NCBI GenBank assembly: GCA_934234215.1
Contig: CAKQHB010000012.1
Coordinates: 18,023 to 82,022, forward strand
Length of the DNA: 64,000 bases
Origin: an uncultured Cuneatibacter sp.
Lineage (GTDB): Bacteria; Bacillota; Clostridia; Lachnospirales; Lachnospiraceae
Direction: 5' to 3'
The notes beneath the pieces are model-generated. The model saw only the letters and a list, made by a program, of their open reading frames with translations, was not told the origin of the DNA and did not search any database. Numbering within the stretch: the stretch's first letter is position 1; each line of letters starts with the position of its first letter. This document shows, piece after piece, positions 44,290 to 53,408 of this stretch. The position numbers were made by a program, and so were the translations under genes.

Positions 44290-45551
44290 TCTGCTTTTCC
44301 TTTCTTCTCAAATATCGTTTTCCAGATACGGAATCCCATCTGCATACAGCTGGCTTCCAAAATGATCGCAAATGCCATACCGGCGGCCTCTACCGACACG
44401 AGCTGCACAAAATGAGACATCATCTCCCTATCTCCCAGCACGATGTTGACCGTTGCCCGGTATAAATCCCCTCCGGGGATCAGCGCCATCAGCATCGGCA
44501 CCATCAATACCGTCAGCGGGGTTTTCAGAATGCGGACAAACACTTCTCCGCTTACGAGAATCACCAGAGTTCCCACAAGAGCTGCCATTCCGGCGCTGTT
44601 TGTCTGCTGTTGCACCAGGATCGATGCCACATAGCCAAGACCACTGCCCAGCATGATCGCACCGTACTTTTTCCAGCCAGTTACATGGAACGTAATGCCG
44701 TATGCTGCACATGCCAGCATACAGGGAACCAGCGTTCCCTCTATCTGCTGCTTCACTGTGCGGTTTACGATCACCGTCCGCACATCCAGGCCATGACGAC
44801 TCCACCAAAGCATCGCCATGCCGAAGCCTACGGCAATCAGCATCGCCCGCACAAGAGCTGCCAAAAGCCCTGTCACACCACTTGTGGAGTCTCCGTTGAT
44901 CATATCCCGCAGTGCGCTGACCAGCGCCAGTCCGGGGATCATCGGCATGATCGTGCCAAGGATGACCTTATCCGTGGACAGTCCAACTCCAAGCCAGGTC
45001 ATGCCTCCGGCGACAAATCCGATCATCAGGCTGCTGAGTAAAAGCGTCACCATGTCCTGCATTTGCAGCTTGTGGAAAAATTTCTGTAAAACCCACAAAA
45101 GCAGACCGCACAGGCCTGCACACACTGCGTCCTGGATTTTTCCGCCAAAGTAGATGGAAAATCCGAAACACATCACTCCATATCCAAAAAACAGAGACCA
45201 TTCGGGAAACGCTTTTGTCTCCCGGATCTCCTTTACCGAAGCCTGTAAATCCTCCAGCTTCATCGGAGATTTGCAAACCCGTCTGGAAAGTGCATTGCAC
45301 TTTTCCACCAGTGTCAAATCTGCAGAAGCGCCCGTGATGCGGCGGGACTGTGTCAAAATCTTGCCCTCCGCATCACCGACTGTTACAATAATCGCGGTCG
45401 GGATCGCATAGACATCCGCCTTTGTGAATCCATAGGCAGCAGAGATCCGGGTCATCGTATCTTCGACCCGGCTGATCTCTGCGCCTGCGACCAGCATAAT
45501 CTCACCAATATCCAGAATCGCTTCCAGAATTTGCTCCTGTTTGCTGCTCAT
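44277..45551 (-). CDS. threonine/serine exporter, fused ThrE
   Basis: A 424-residue membrane protein combining the N-terminal ThrE domain (SKQEQILEAILDIGEIMLVA, then VEDTMTRISAAYGF and the long domain to about residue 270) with a C-terminal ThrE_2 domain (about 290-400), which in other bacteria are separate proteins (YjjP/YjjB type). Ten or so membrane helices. Exports threonine, serine or related compounds including some dicarboxylates. Sandwiched between an enolase-family enzyme and a dipeptidase, with overlap. Confidence 0.85.
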   Translation of the reverse strand: MSSKQEQILEAILDIGEIMLVAGAEISRVEDTMTRISAAYGFTKADVYAIPTAIIVTVGDAEGKILTQSRRITGASADLTLVEKCNALSRRVCKSPMKLEDLQASVKEIRETKAFPEWSLFFGYGVMCFGFSIYFGGKIQDAVCAGLCGLLLWVLQKFFHKLQMQDMVTLLLSSLMIGFVAGGMTWLGVGLSTDKVILGTIMPMIPGLALVSALRDMINGDSTSGVTGLLAALVRAMLIAVGFGMAMLWWSRHGLDVRTVIVNRTVKQQIEGTLVPCMLACAAYGITFHVTGWKKYGAIMLGSGLGYVASILVQQQTNSAGMAALVGTLVILVSGEVFVRILKTPLTVLMVPMLMALIPGGDLYRATVNIVLGDREMMSHFVQLVSVEAAGMAFAIILEASCMQMGFRIWKTIFEKKGKAEWKK

Positions 45552-45564
45552 AGCACCTCATCGA

Positions 45565-46704
45565 TCACGGCTGCGGATAAAATACCTTGCGGCTCTCCAT
45601 CAGACCGTCTTTCTCTAATTTTTCAATGTTCATGCGCTGAGGGTTACCGGGCAGATCCGGCTGGCAGTAAAAACGGCCATTCTTTTCTTCAGGCTGGAAC
45701 ATCGTATATTCGCCTACCGGCTTTGTGATCGGCTCATGGTACTCGATGCGTTCGTCTTCTCCGTACAGGCATCCGAAGATGGAGTTCAGGTAGATACGTC
45801 CACCAGAGGAGAAGGTTCTGCCATTTGCACGGCACAGATCACGAATTGTCAGCAGGTCATCAATTCTTGTCATACGACCTACGGAAGGCTGCAGGTGATC
45901 AACACCCTTTTCGATGTAAGTCTCGTATGCATAGGAGATTCTCATGGATTCACCAAATGCGATCGGCATCGGAACACCCATCTCTTTCAGACGTTTGATT
46001 CCGTTCATATCATGAGAATGGATCGGCTCCTCGAACCACTCCAGATGATAAGGCGCTGCCAGCTGTGCGAATTTATACGCATCTTCTACTTCCCAGCGCT
46101 GGTTTGCATCAACCGCTACGCCGATGTCCGGGCCAACTGCGGCACGAACCTTTTCCAGACGACGGATATCGCGCTCCATGTTGGTGCCGTTGTCGCTGCC
46201 GACCTTGAACTTAACGGTCTTGTAACCCTCTTCTACGTAGCGAACCATATCTTCTACCAGCTCTTCATCGGACAGAAGTAACGATCCGCCGCCCTTGTAT
46301 GCTGCAGCCCAGTCTTTGGTTGCGCCAAGGAAACGATGCAGCGGCTTGCCTGCACGCTGTGCCAGCAGGTCTAACATCAGCAGATCCAGCTGACCAACCT
46401 CACAGGCCTGTCCGCTCTGGAAGCCGGAGTTGCGGATCTTCCAGTACTGCTCCGTACGCCATTCGTTGTAGCTCTTTGTCTCTCCATTCAGAATACGAGG
46501 CAGGATGTTGTCTACAAAACTCGTTCCAACAGACAAATGTGCGCATCCACCTTCCTGATCGTACAGTTCAATGAAGCCCTGCTCAGGTGCAAACTTACCC
46601 ATACCGCCGGTGCCGTCCTTAAAGGGCTTTGGCAGTGGAATCGGATGAATGTGGTAATACACTGCTTTTGTGAAGCGAATCTGGTCTTTGAAATCGAATT
46701 TCAT
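45565..46704 (-). CDS. enolase-superfamily (mandelate racemase/muconate-type) enzyme
   Basis: A 379-residue enolase-superfamily protein. N-terminal capping domain and C-terminal barrel with KFKVG (Lys bases), metal ligands in VAVDANQRW (Asp), WFEEP (Glu) and IAFGESM (Glu), and a late SSGGRIYLNSIFG loop. It may act as a sugar-acid dehydratase or racemase; I cannot assign the substrate. Thirteen bases upstream of thrE, so the trio is one operon. Confidence 0.8.
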   Translation of the reverse strand: MKFDFKDQIRFTKAVYYHIHPIPLPKPFKDGTGGMGKFAPEQGFIELYDQEGGCAHLSVGTSFVDNILPRILNGETKSYNEWRTEQYWKIRNSGFQSGQACEVGQLDLLMLDLLAQRAGKPLHRFLGATKDWAAAYKGGGSLLLSDEELVEDMVRYVEEGYKTVKFKVGSDNGTNMERDIRRLEKVRAAVGPDIGVAVDANQRWEVEDAYKFAQLAAPYHLEWFEEPIHSHDMNGIKRLKEMGVPMPIAFGESMRISYAYETYIEKGVDHLQPSVGRMTRIDDLLTIRDLCRANGRTFSSGGRIYLNSIFGCLYGEDERIEYHEPITKPVGEYTMFQPEEKNGRFYCQPDLPGNPQRMNIEKLEKDGLMESRKVFYPQP

Positions 46705-46782
46705 ACTTAGGAACCTCCCATATCGTTTTATTATATGTGTTTGTTGCTCAATAGAAACCGTTCTTCGTCCCGACAGCTCCGA

Positions 46783-47799
46783 TCAATCTGCATAGCCATT
46801 CGGATTTTTCTGCTGCCAGTTCCAGGAATCTGCGCACATCCGATCAATGTCGTACTCTGCCTTCCAGCCAAGCTCTCGCTCTGCCTTATCACACTGGGAG
46901 TAGCAGGTTGCAATATCGCCGGGGCGTCTTGCCTTGATCTCATAAGGAATCTCATGTCCGCATGCACGCTCAAATGCGTGGATGACTTCCAGTACGCTGT
47001 TGCCCTTGCCGGTACCCAGATTATAGATGGATACGCCTTCTTTGTCTGCCAGCTTCTGGATTGCTTTGACATGACCTCTTGCCAGATCGACTACATGAAT
47101 GTAATCTCTGACGCCGGTGCCGTCCGGGGTATCATAATCGTTGCCGAATACGCCGACACAAGGTCTCTTGCCGATAGCAACCTGTGCCACATAAGGGACA
47201 AGGTTGTTCGGGATTCCCTTGGGATCTTCACCGATCAGGCCGCTCTCGTGTGCGCCGATCGGGTTGAAATAACGAAGCAGAATTACATTCCACTCCGGAT
47301 CAGATGTATGGATGTCGGTCAGAACCTGCTCCAGCATACTCTTTGTCCAGCCGTAAGGATTGGTCGGGGTACCCTTCGGGCACTCCTCCGTGATCGGAAT
47401 CTGTGCCGGATCACCATATACGGTTGCAGAAGAACTGAAGATGATGTTCTTAACGCCATGATTGCGCATTTCATCACACAGGATCAACGTGCCTGCCATA
47501 TTGTTGTAATAATACTCAATGGGCTTCGCTACGGATTCACCAACTGCCTTATAACCGGCGAAGTGAATCACCGCATCGATCTTCTCTTTCTCGAAGATCT
47601 CTCTGACACCCTCTCTGTCCAACATATCTGTCTTATAGAATGTCAGCTTTTTTCCTGTGATCTGTTCTACCCGCTCAACTGCCTTCTCGCTGGCATTATA
47701 AAGGTTATCCATAACAACAACCTCATAGCCCTCGTTTAACAGCTCTACACAAGTGTGACTTCCGATGTATCCGGCACCGCCGGTAACCAGAATTTTCAT
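46783..47799 (-). CDS. galE: UDP-glucose 4-epimerase
   Basis: A 338-residue short-chain dehydrogenase fold epimerase. NAD-binding TGGAGYIGSHTCVELL, SSSATVYGDP, catalytic Tyr/Lys in NPYGWTKSMLEQVL, and RYFNPIGAHESGLIGEDP. Start set at MKILVTGGAGYIG with GGAGG-type RBS; upstream open codons lie in the untranslated region. Interconverts UDP-glucose and UDP-galactose for galactose use and envelope sugars. Confidence 0.96.
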   Translation of the reverse strand: MKILVTGGAGYIGSHTCVELLNEGYEVVVMDNLYNASEKAVERVEQITGKKLTFYKTDMLDREGVREIFEKEKIDAVIHFAGYKAVGESVAKPIEYYYNNMAGTLILCDEMRNHGVKNIIFSSSATVYGDPAQIPITEECPKGTPTNPYGWTKSMLEQVLTDIHTSDPEWNVILLRYFNPIGAHESGLIGEDPKGIPNNLVPYVAQVAIGKRPCVGVFGNDYDTPDGTGVRDYIHVVDLARGHVKAIQKLADKEGVSIYNLGTGKGNSVLEVIHAFERACGHEIPYEIKARRPGDIATCYSQCDKAERELGWKAEYDIDRMCADSWNWQQKNPNGYAD

Positions 47800-47945
47800 A
47801 CTCGAACCTCCTTCTTGATCCTTTTTTATAATAGCACATGTAAGTGCTTCCATCAATGTGCCCTGTACCAATTTTTTTGCAGGGGAACGGCATTTACATG
47901 TGATATCCACGTTGTTTTTCTTGATTTTTTCTACTTATGCTTTCC

Positions 47946-48545
47946 CTATAGCAAAGCAATGCCATAGAAAAGTTCCCAGACAGCACCGATAATTCCGAGA
48001 AGCACCGACAGGATGCTCAGGAATTTCCATTTATTGCTTTTGGTACGCAGCACAACCGCTATAATTGCCACGATCAGTGCCGCTATCGTCATGCCATTTA
48101 TGACATCCGCACCAAACAAAAATATGCTGAAAAAAACTGCTCCCAGCCCCGGAGCTGTGCCGTTCTTCTTCGTGCCGCCCCGCACCTGGCTTGCGGTTCT
48201 CCGGGCAGTATTTGTCGTCTTTGTACCGGACATGGTGTTTGTCCCCAGACTTGCCCGCTCTGTGCCGTGATCCATCGGTGTGTAGGGCAACGGTGTCTCG
48301 TGCACATGACTGTGCTCCTCCGAGTGCTCCGACTGGTACTCTTCCTTTGTGGAAGTCGTCTCCGTCTCCCAGTCCTCCATCCGGTAGCGGGAATCATCCA
48401 TCTCCCAGCAATCGGTATGTCCGTATGTGCCGGTAAAATCTCCGATGCCCTTGTCATCATACTTGGTTGGAATCCGCGCATGGCATACCGGGCAATACTC
48501 ATCCTTATCCGGTATCTGCGCACCGCAATACATGCATTTCGGCAT
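47946..48545 (-). CDS. zinc-ribbon membrane protein
   Basis: A 199-residue protein: N-terminal zinc ribbon (MPKCMYCGAQIPDKDEYCPVCHARIP, split as CMYCG and CPVCH), a low-complexity Ser/Thr/Glu/His linker (residues about 45-130) and two membrane helices at the C-terminus (residues about 133-160 and 170-195). Function unknown. Its ATG overlaps the TAA of the P-type ATPase gene by one base, implying translational coupling. Confidence 0.7.
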   Translation of the reverse strand: MPKCMYCGAQIPDKDEYCPVCHARIPTKYDDKGIGDFTGTYGHTDCWEMDDSRYRMEDWETETTSTKEEYQSEHSEEHSHVHETPLPYTPMDHGTERASLGTNTMSGTKTTNTARRTASQVRGGTKKNGTAPGLGAVFFSIFLFGADVINGMTIAALIVAIIAVVLRTKSNKWKFLSILSVLLGIIGAVWELFYGIALL

Positions 48546-50983
48546 TATTTCTTCCCCCTTTGCTCTCGTTTCTGTCTGCGTTGCTCTTTTTTCTCCTCAT
48601 GCTTTTCTTTGAGCACCCGCTGTTTCCGGATGCGGCGATCTCTCAGAGCTAAGAATCGCTCAAACAACCAGATATATCCTTTCGTCACCACCGGAGAAAG
48701 CTGCACCATGATAAGCACAACTCCTACCAGCTCCAACGGCAGATCCGTCATATCCAAAAAGCTTCTTCCGATCACCATCGTTGTCACAAGGAACAACACC
48801 TGCATCGAGTAGATGATCATGCCACGGTAATGTGTCATCGGCGAATACACCCGCATCTGCGCAATCGTGTAATTAAAGCCTGTCGCCAGTACACATGCTG
48901 TCGCCAGCTGCTCCACACTGTATCCCGCCAGCAGTCCTATGTTTTGTACCAAAAAAACGAACGTCGCGATCGTCAGTGCTGTCGGCACGGCATTGTGCAG
49001 CACCGGTCTGAGGAATCCCGGTTCGATCCGCTCAAAGCTTGGCTCCAGCTGTAACAGGAACGATGGAATCCCCACCGCAAACATACTGATGATCGACAAC
49101 TGCACCGGCTGGAACGGATATGCCTGTCCCAGAATAATCGTCATAAATGCCAGTATAATCGAGAACGTCGTCTTTACTAAGAACAGCGACGATGCCATCT
49201 TGATATTGTTGATGACGCGGCGACCCTCGTTGACAATATGCGGCATAGAGGCAAAATTGGAATCCAGCAGCACGACATTGGACACATTCTTCGCTGCATC
49301 GGAACCGCTCGCCATTGCAATGCTGCAATCCGCTTTTTTCAGCGCCAGTACGTCATTCACGCCATCACCGGTCATGGCGACGGTATGTCCTTCTTCTTTT
49401 AACAGCTCCACCATCCGCTCTTTCTGAGCGGGCTTTACACGACCAAATACCTTTGATGCGGCAAGCGCCTGCCGCATCTGCTCATCGTCCGCAAGCGCTG
49501 TGGCATCCACCGGTGTTCCGATGTCCTGCAGGCCGCATCTCGCTGCGATGGCACCGACTGTATTTGGATCATCACCGGAAATGATCCGTACATCCACCTC
49601 CTGCTTTCGGAAGTAGTCCAGAATCTCCGGCGCTTCTTTTCGGATCACATCCGTCAGCAGCAAAATCGCATCCAGAACAAGTCCCGACGGATGCTCCTCC
49701 ACCTGCAGCATCTGCTCGGTGTGCGCCATGACAAGGACACGATAGCCCTGCCCTGCATATTCTGCGATCTCCGCCTGCACAGCTGCATCCTGCTCCTCTG
49801 CCGGAAACAGGAACCCATATGCACCGACGTACCAGGTTCCCTCACCTGCATAAGATGCACCGCTGTACTTTCGCTCTGAGGAAAATGGAATCTTCTGAAC
49901 GCATTCACCGCCAAGCGGCGCAAAGTTCTGTCCGCGGACATACTCCTGCAGCGCTTTCGCCGTCTCATTCTCCTCTGCCAGAGTCAACACAAGCCGCGTC
50001 AATGCACAATTCTGCTCTGTCTCCACTCCCTTGGGTAAAGTGCGCTCTACCTCGAGACGTCCTTCAGTCAGCGTACCGGTCTTATCCAGACACAGCGTAT
50101 CCACACGCGCCAGCGTCTCAATACAGTATAACTCCTGCACCAGTGTCTGTCTCTTTGCAAGACGCACCACGCCCAGCGCCAACGCCACGCTCGTCAGCAG
50201 CACCAGTCCCTCCGGGATCATCCCGATAACCGCCGCTACGGTATCCAGCACCGCCTGCTTGTATCCGACTTCTGACACAAAATACAACTTGCAAAACATC
50301 AGCACGCCCAGCGGCACAATGATAATGGAAATGATCTTTAAAATCTGGTTAATGCTGTTGCGCAATGCCGAGTTGTGCTTCTGATGCTCTTTCGCCTGTC
50401 TCGCGATCTGTTCCATGTAACAGTCGCTTCCGGTCTTTGTCACCTGACAGATTGCCTTTCCCGCAGTCACAAAACTGCCGGACAGTACGGAATCCTGCTT
50501 CGCTTTCGCGATGGAATCCGACTCTCCGGTTAAAAGAGATTCATTTACTTCGATACGTCCCCGCAGCAGCACACCGTCTGCCGGAATCTGCTGCCCCTGT
50601 CTCAGCAGGATCACATCCTCCGGCACAATCTGTGTAACCGGAATCGTCACCTGTCTGCCGTCCCGCACGGCATCCGTCTCACTGGCGGTCAGAATCCGCA
50701 GCTCGTCTAATGTCTTTTTTGCGCGAAGCTCCTGAATGATTCCGATGATTGTATTGAAAAAAGCGACGCCCATGAATGCCATGTTCTTCCAGGAAAAGAC
50801 CGTAAAGACCATGACGAACAGGATCACATTGATCAGGTTGAACAGCGTGAAAACATTTGACAGCACGATATCCCTTACGGAGCGGCTGCTCTCATTTTGG
50901 ATCTCATTTCCCTGACCTTCCGCCAGACGTTTTTCTACTTCTTCCGTCGTCAGACCACGGATTTTCTCTCCCGTCTCTTCCAC
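48545..50983 (-). CDS. P-type cation-transporting ATPase (CtpE-like)
   Basis: An 812-residue P-type ATPase. Actuator LLTGES, phosphorylation D300 in LDKTGTLTEG, nucleotide-domain KYSGASYAGEGTWYVGAYGF, hinge TGDGVNDVLALKKADCSIAM, and about ten membrane helices. It lacks heavy-metal-binding N-terminal domains and the CPC motif, so it belongs to the P2/P3-like group; the closest I recall is mycobacterial CtpE, a calcium importer. Ion not proven. Coupled to the zinc-ribbon gene. Confidence 0.85.
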   Translation of the reverse strand: MEETGEKIRGLTTEEVEKRLAEGQGNEIQNESSRSVRDIVLSNVFTLFNLINVILFVMVFTVFSWKNMAFMGVAFFNTIIGIIQELRAKKTLDELRILTASETDAVRDGRQVTIPVTQIVPEDVILLRQGQQIPADGVLLRGRIEVNESLLTGESDSIAKAKQDSVLSGSFVTAGKAICQVTKTGSDCYMEQIARQAKEHQKHNSALRNSINQILKIISIIIVPLGVLMFCKLYFVSEVGYKQAVLDTVAAVIGMIPEGLVLLTSVALALGVVRLAKRQTLVQELYCIETLARVDTLCLDKTGTLTEGRLEVERTLPKGVETEQNCALTRLVLTLAEENETAKALQEYVRGQNFAPLGGECVQKIPFSSERKYSGASYAGEGTWYVGAYGFLFPAEEQDAAVQAEIAEYAGQGYRVLVMAHTEQMLQVEEHPSGLVLDAILLLTDVIRKEAPEILDYFRKQEVDVRIISGDDPNTVGAIAARCGLQDIGTPVDATALADDEQMRQALAASKVFGRVKPAQKERMVELLKEEGHTVAMTGDGVNDVLALKKADCSIAMASGSDAAKNVSNVVLLDSNFASMPHIVNEGRRVINNIKMASSLFLVKTTFSIILAFMTIILGQAYPFQPVQLSIISMFAVGIPSFLLQLEPSFERIEPGFLRPVLHNAVPTALTIATFVFLVQNIGLLAGYSVEQLATACVLATGFNYTIAQMRVYSPMTHYRGMIIYSMQVLFLVTTMVIGRSFLDMTDLPLELVGVVLIMVQLSPVVTKGYIWLFERFLALRDRRIRKQRVLKEKHEEKKEQRRQKREQRGKK

Positions 50984-51045
50984 GTTATGCTCCTTGTGCC
51001 GACTGCCGCCGGCGTTTTATTTTATGCAGCGAACGAACATCCCGC

Positions 51046-51504
51046 TTACGTTCTCTTGCGGAAGCATCTGCCACATTTCGGACAGGTAATCTCGATCTTG
51101 CCCTTGCCCTTCGGCACGCGAATCTTCTGCTTGCAGCTCGGGCAGGTAAAGATCTTATGATTCGGGTCTGTCTGCGGCTTGCTGCGGAAATTGCTGTAAC
51201 CGCCCTGACTGCCGTAGCTGCCATAGTTTCCGCCGTAACCGCTATTGCGTCCGCGGCCGAGCTTTTCACGAATTCGATCTGTAATGTCCAGATAGCGGTC
51301 ATTCTCTAAGGAACGCCTGCCGCAATTTCTGGAAAACATCCGGAACATCTCATAAAAAAACAGGATCATCGCCGGATAGTATAACACCCGGAACCGGGAA
51401 AACAGGGACAGAATCAGGAATACCATCACCACACCGTTCAGGAAACGTCCAAACGGATCCGTTCCGTATCTTCCCTGCATGAATTCTTCGAATTTTCTTC
51501 TCAT
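51046..51504 (-). CDS. zinc-ribbon protein with membrane segments
   Basis: A 152-residue protein with one or two membrane helices near the N-terminus (FLNGVVMVFLILSLFSRFRV, LYYPAMILFFYEMF), a Gly/Tyr/Ser-rich linker (residues about 90-112) and a C-terminal zinc ribbon (CPSCKQKIRVPKGKG and CPKCGRCFRKRT). Likely a housekeeping membrane protein of unknown function. Upstream of the P-type ATPase gene by 62 bases. Confidence 0.65.
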   Translation of the reverse strand: MRRKFEEFMQGRYGTDPFGRFLNGVVMVFLILSLFSRFRVLYYPAMILFFYEMFRMFSRNCGRRSLENDRYLDITDRIREKLGRGRNSGYGGNYGSYGSQGGYSNFRSKPQTDPNHKIFTCPSCKQKIRVPKGKGKIEITCPKCGRCFRKRT

Positions 51505-51595
51505 TTCTTTTTCTCACTTTCTGCTTTACTAAAGTCCTGCTTTCCAGTATATCCCTATGAAACAAAAAGGCAAGAAACAAGTTGGAAATTTTTTC

Positions 51596-52606
51596 TTAAG
51601 ATTCCGTGAACTCAGCCGCGCACTTTTTCAGCATCTCGCGGATCGGCAAATGGTACGGACAGCGCGGCTCACAGGCACCACACTGAATGCAGGCATCCGC
51701 CTTGACCGGAAGCGTCGCATAGCGCTCTTTTGCCCAGTCTGCCAGACCATAGCGCTCCAGATATCCTGCAAACAGGAACACACTGGGAATCGCAATGCCC
51801 ACGGTACACGGCGCACAATAATTGCACCGGCGGCAGAAATTTGTACCCAGCTCCTCGCGGATATGGGCGATCTCCTGCTGCTCCTCCGCAGTCAGCGGTG
51901 CGGTATTGTCTGCCGCTGCCACATTTTCCGCCACTTCTTTTTCGCTGTACATACCGGGAATCGCTACTGTCACACCCGGATTGGACAGGATATAGCGCAA
52001 TGCCAGCGTACCATTCTCGATGGCTCCGCCCGCCAGAGGCTTCATGCAGATAAAGCCAATATTACGCTTCTGACATTCTTTGATCAGCTCTTCCGCCTGA
52101 AACTCTACGATATTATACGGGAACATGATCGTCTCTACCCACGGCAGCTCCAGCGCCCGGCGGAATACTTCCACCGAATGTGCTGTCAGTCCGATGTGTC
52201 CGATCTTGCCAGCCTCTTTTGCTTCCATCAGCGCTTCCAATGCACCTCCTGGTGCAAGGATCGTATCCAGCTGCTCCATGCTGGGATTGTGGCACTGATA
52301 CAGATCAATGTAGTCGGTCCTCAATGCTTCCAGACTGGAAGCAATATCTGCTGCCATCGCCTCTTTTGTGCGGGACATGCTCTTTGTTGCCAGAACGAAC
52401 TGATCTCGCATCCCCTCCAATGCACAGCCCAGATACTTCTCACTGACGGTGTAGCCCTTCGCCGTGTCAATGAAATTGATCCCGGCATCTGCCACACGCT
52501 TCATCAGCTGACAGACTTCCTCCTGTGTGATTCGTTGGATCGGAATTCCTCCAAAACCAACTCTGGAAATCGAAAGTCCGGTATTTCCCAAAATAACTCT
52601 GTCCAT
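51596..52606 (-). CDS. aldo/keto reductase with C-terminal ferredoxin-like cluster region
   Basis: A 336-residue AKR barrel. N-terminal MDRVILGNTGLSISRVGFGG; catalytic Asp/Tyr in FIDTAKGYTVSEKYLG; HNPSMEQLD. The C-terminal part carries CRRCNYCAPC and CIQCGACEPRCPYHLPI, a 4Fe-4S-type region typical of anaerobe AKRs. Reduces an unknown carbonyl, possibly electron-linked via the clusters. Confidence 0.88.
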   Translation of the reverse strand: MDRVILGNTGLSISRVGFGGIPIQRITQEEVCQLMKRVADAGINFIDTAKGYTVSEKYLGCALEGMRDQFVLATKSMSRTKEAMAADIASSLEALRTDYIDLYQCHNPSMEQLDTILAPGGALEALMEAKEAGKIGHIGLTAHSVEVFRRALELPWVETIMFPYNIVEFQAEELIKECQKRNIGFICMKPLAGGAIENGTLALRYILSNPGVTVAIPGMYSEKEVAENVAAADNTAPLTAEEQQEIAHIREELGTNFCRRCNYCAPCTVGIAIPSVFLFAGYLERYGLADWAKERYATLPVKADACIQCGACEPRCPYHLPIREMLKKCAAEFTES

Positions 52607-52644
52607 CTTCTGTTCTCCTTTTATTCTTTGTTGGAGTCTTTCTT

Positions 52645-53247
52645 TTACTCTACCGTTGCTCTCACGGCTGCTTCCAAACCTCTTGTGATGTTCTCCAGAG
52701 ACATGGACGGCATATTGCTCTTATCCAATACCTGTTCGGTGCAGAACGGAACATGAATAAATCCGCCGGTCATGCCCGGAAATTCCTTCTGAATGTAATA
52801 CAAAACGCCGTACATGATGTGGTTGCACACATACGTGCCGGCGGTGTTGGAAACAGCTGCCGGAATCGACTCTGCGCGGATCGCTTCTACGATCTTTTTG
52901 ATCGGAAGTGTTGAGAAATAAGCATTCTCCCCGTCTGCAAAAATCGGCTCGTCCGTGGGTGTTGCACCGCCATTATCCGCAATCCGTGCATCGTCTACGT
53001 TGATTGCCACACGCTCCGGTGTGATGGCGCTGCGGCCGCCTGCCTGTCCGACACAGATTACCACATCGGGCTGCTCCCTCTTCATCGCCTCATACACAAC
53101 CGGGATTGCATCTGCAAACGTCACCGGCACCTGTACCTTCACGATCTGTGCACCACAGATTTCTTCTTTTACACCTGCAACAGCCTCCCACGCCGGATTC
53201 ATCGTCTCACCGCCGAAGGGCTGAAAACCTGTCAATAAAACTTTCAT
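52645..53247 (-). CDS. pcp: pyroglutamyl-peptidase I
   Basis: A 200-residue cysteine peptidase that removes N-terminal pyroglutamate. Start MKVLLTGFQPFGGETMNPAW; catalytic Glu region GQAGGRSAITPERVAINVDD, Cys in AGTYVCNHIMYGVLYY, His in GFIHVPF. Start has AAAGGAGAT upstream; the longer frame has no support. Cytoplasmic. Confidence 0.94.
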   Translation of the reverse strand: MKVLLTGFQPFGGETMNPAWEAVAGVKEEICGAQIVKVQVPVTFADAIPVVYEAMKREQPDVVICVGQAGGRSAITPERVAINVDDARIADNGGATPTDEPIFADGENAYFSTLPIKKIVEAIRAESIPAAVSNTAGTYVCNHIMYGVLYYIQKEFPGMTGGFIHVPFCTEQVLDKSNMPSMSLENITRGLEAAVRATVE

Positions 53248-53330
53248 AATGATCTCCTTTGAGGAGCGCTCCTCGCTGACCTCCATACAGCGGACATTCA
53301 CATTCCGCCTACGGTAGTAAGTGTACTATA

Positions 53331-53372
53331 ATAAAAGAGGGGATACAAGCACATTTTCGTGCTCATCCCCTC
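53331..53372 (-). terminator. intrinsic terminator after the FKBP lipoprotein
   Basis: GAGGGGAT...ATCCCCTC with inner AGCAC/GTGCT pairing, followed by TTTTATT on the minus strand. Confidence 0.85.
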
Positions 53373-53408
53373 GATTTCAAAAGTTATTTTGCAGCTTTTC
53401 ACACTCTA

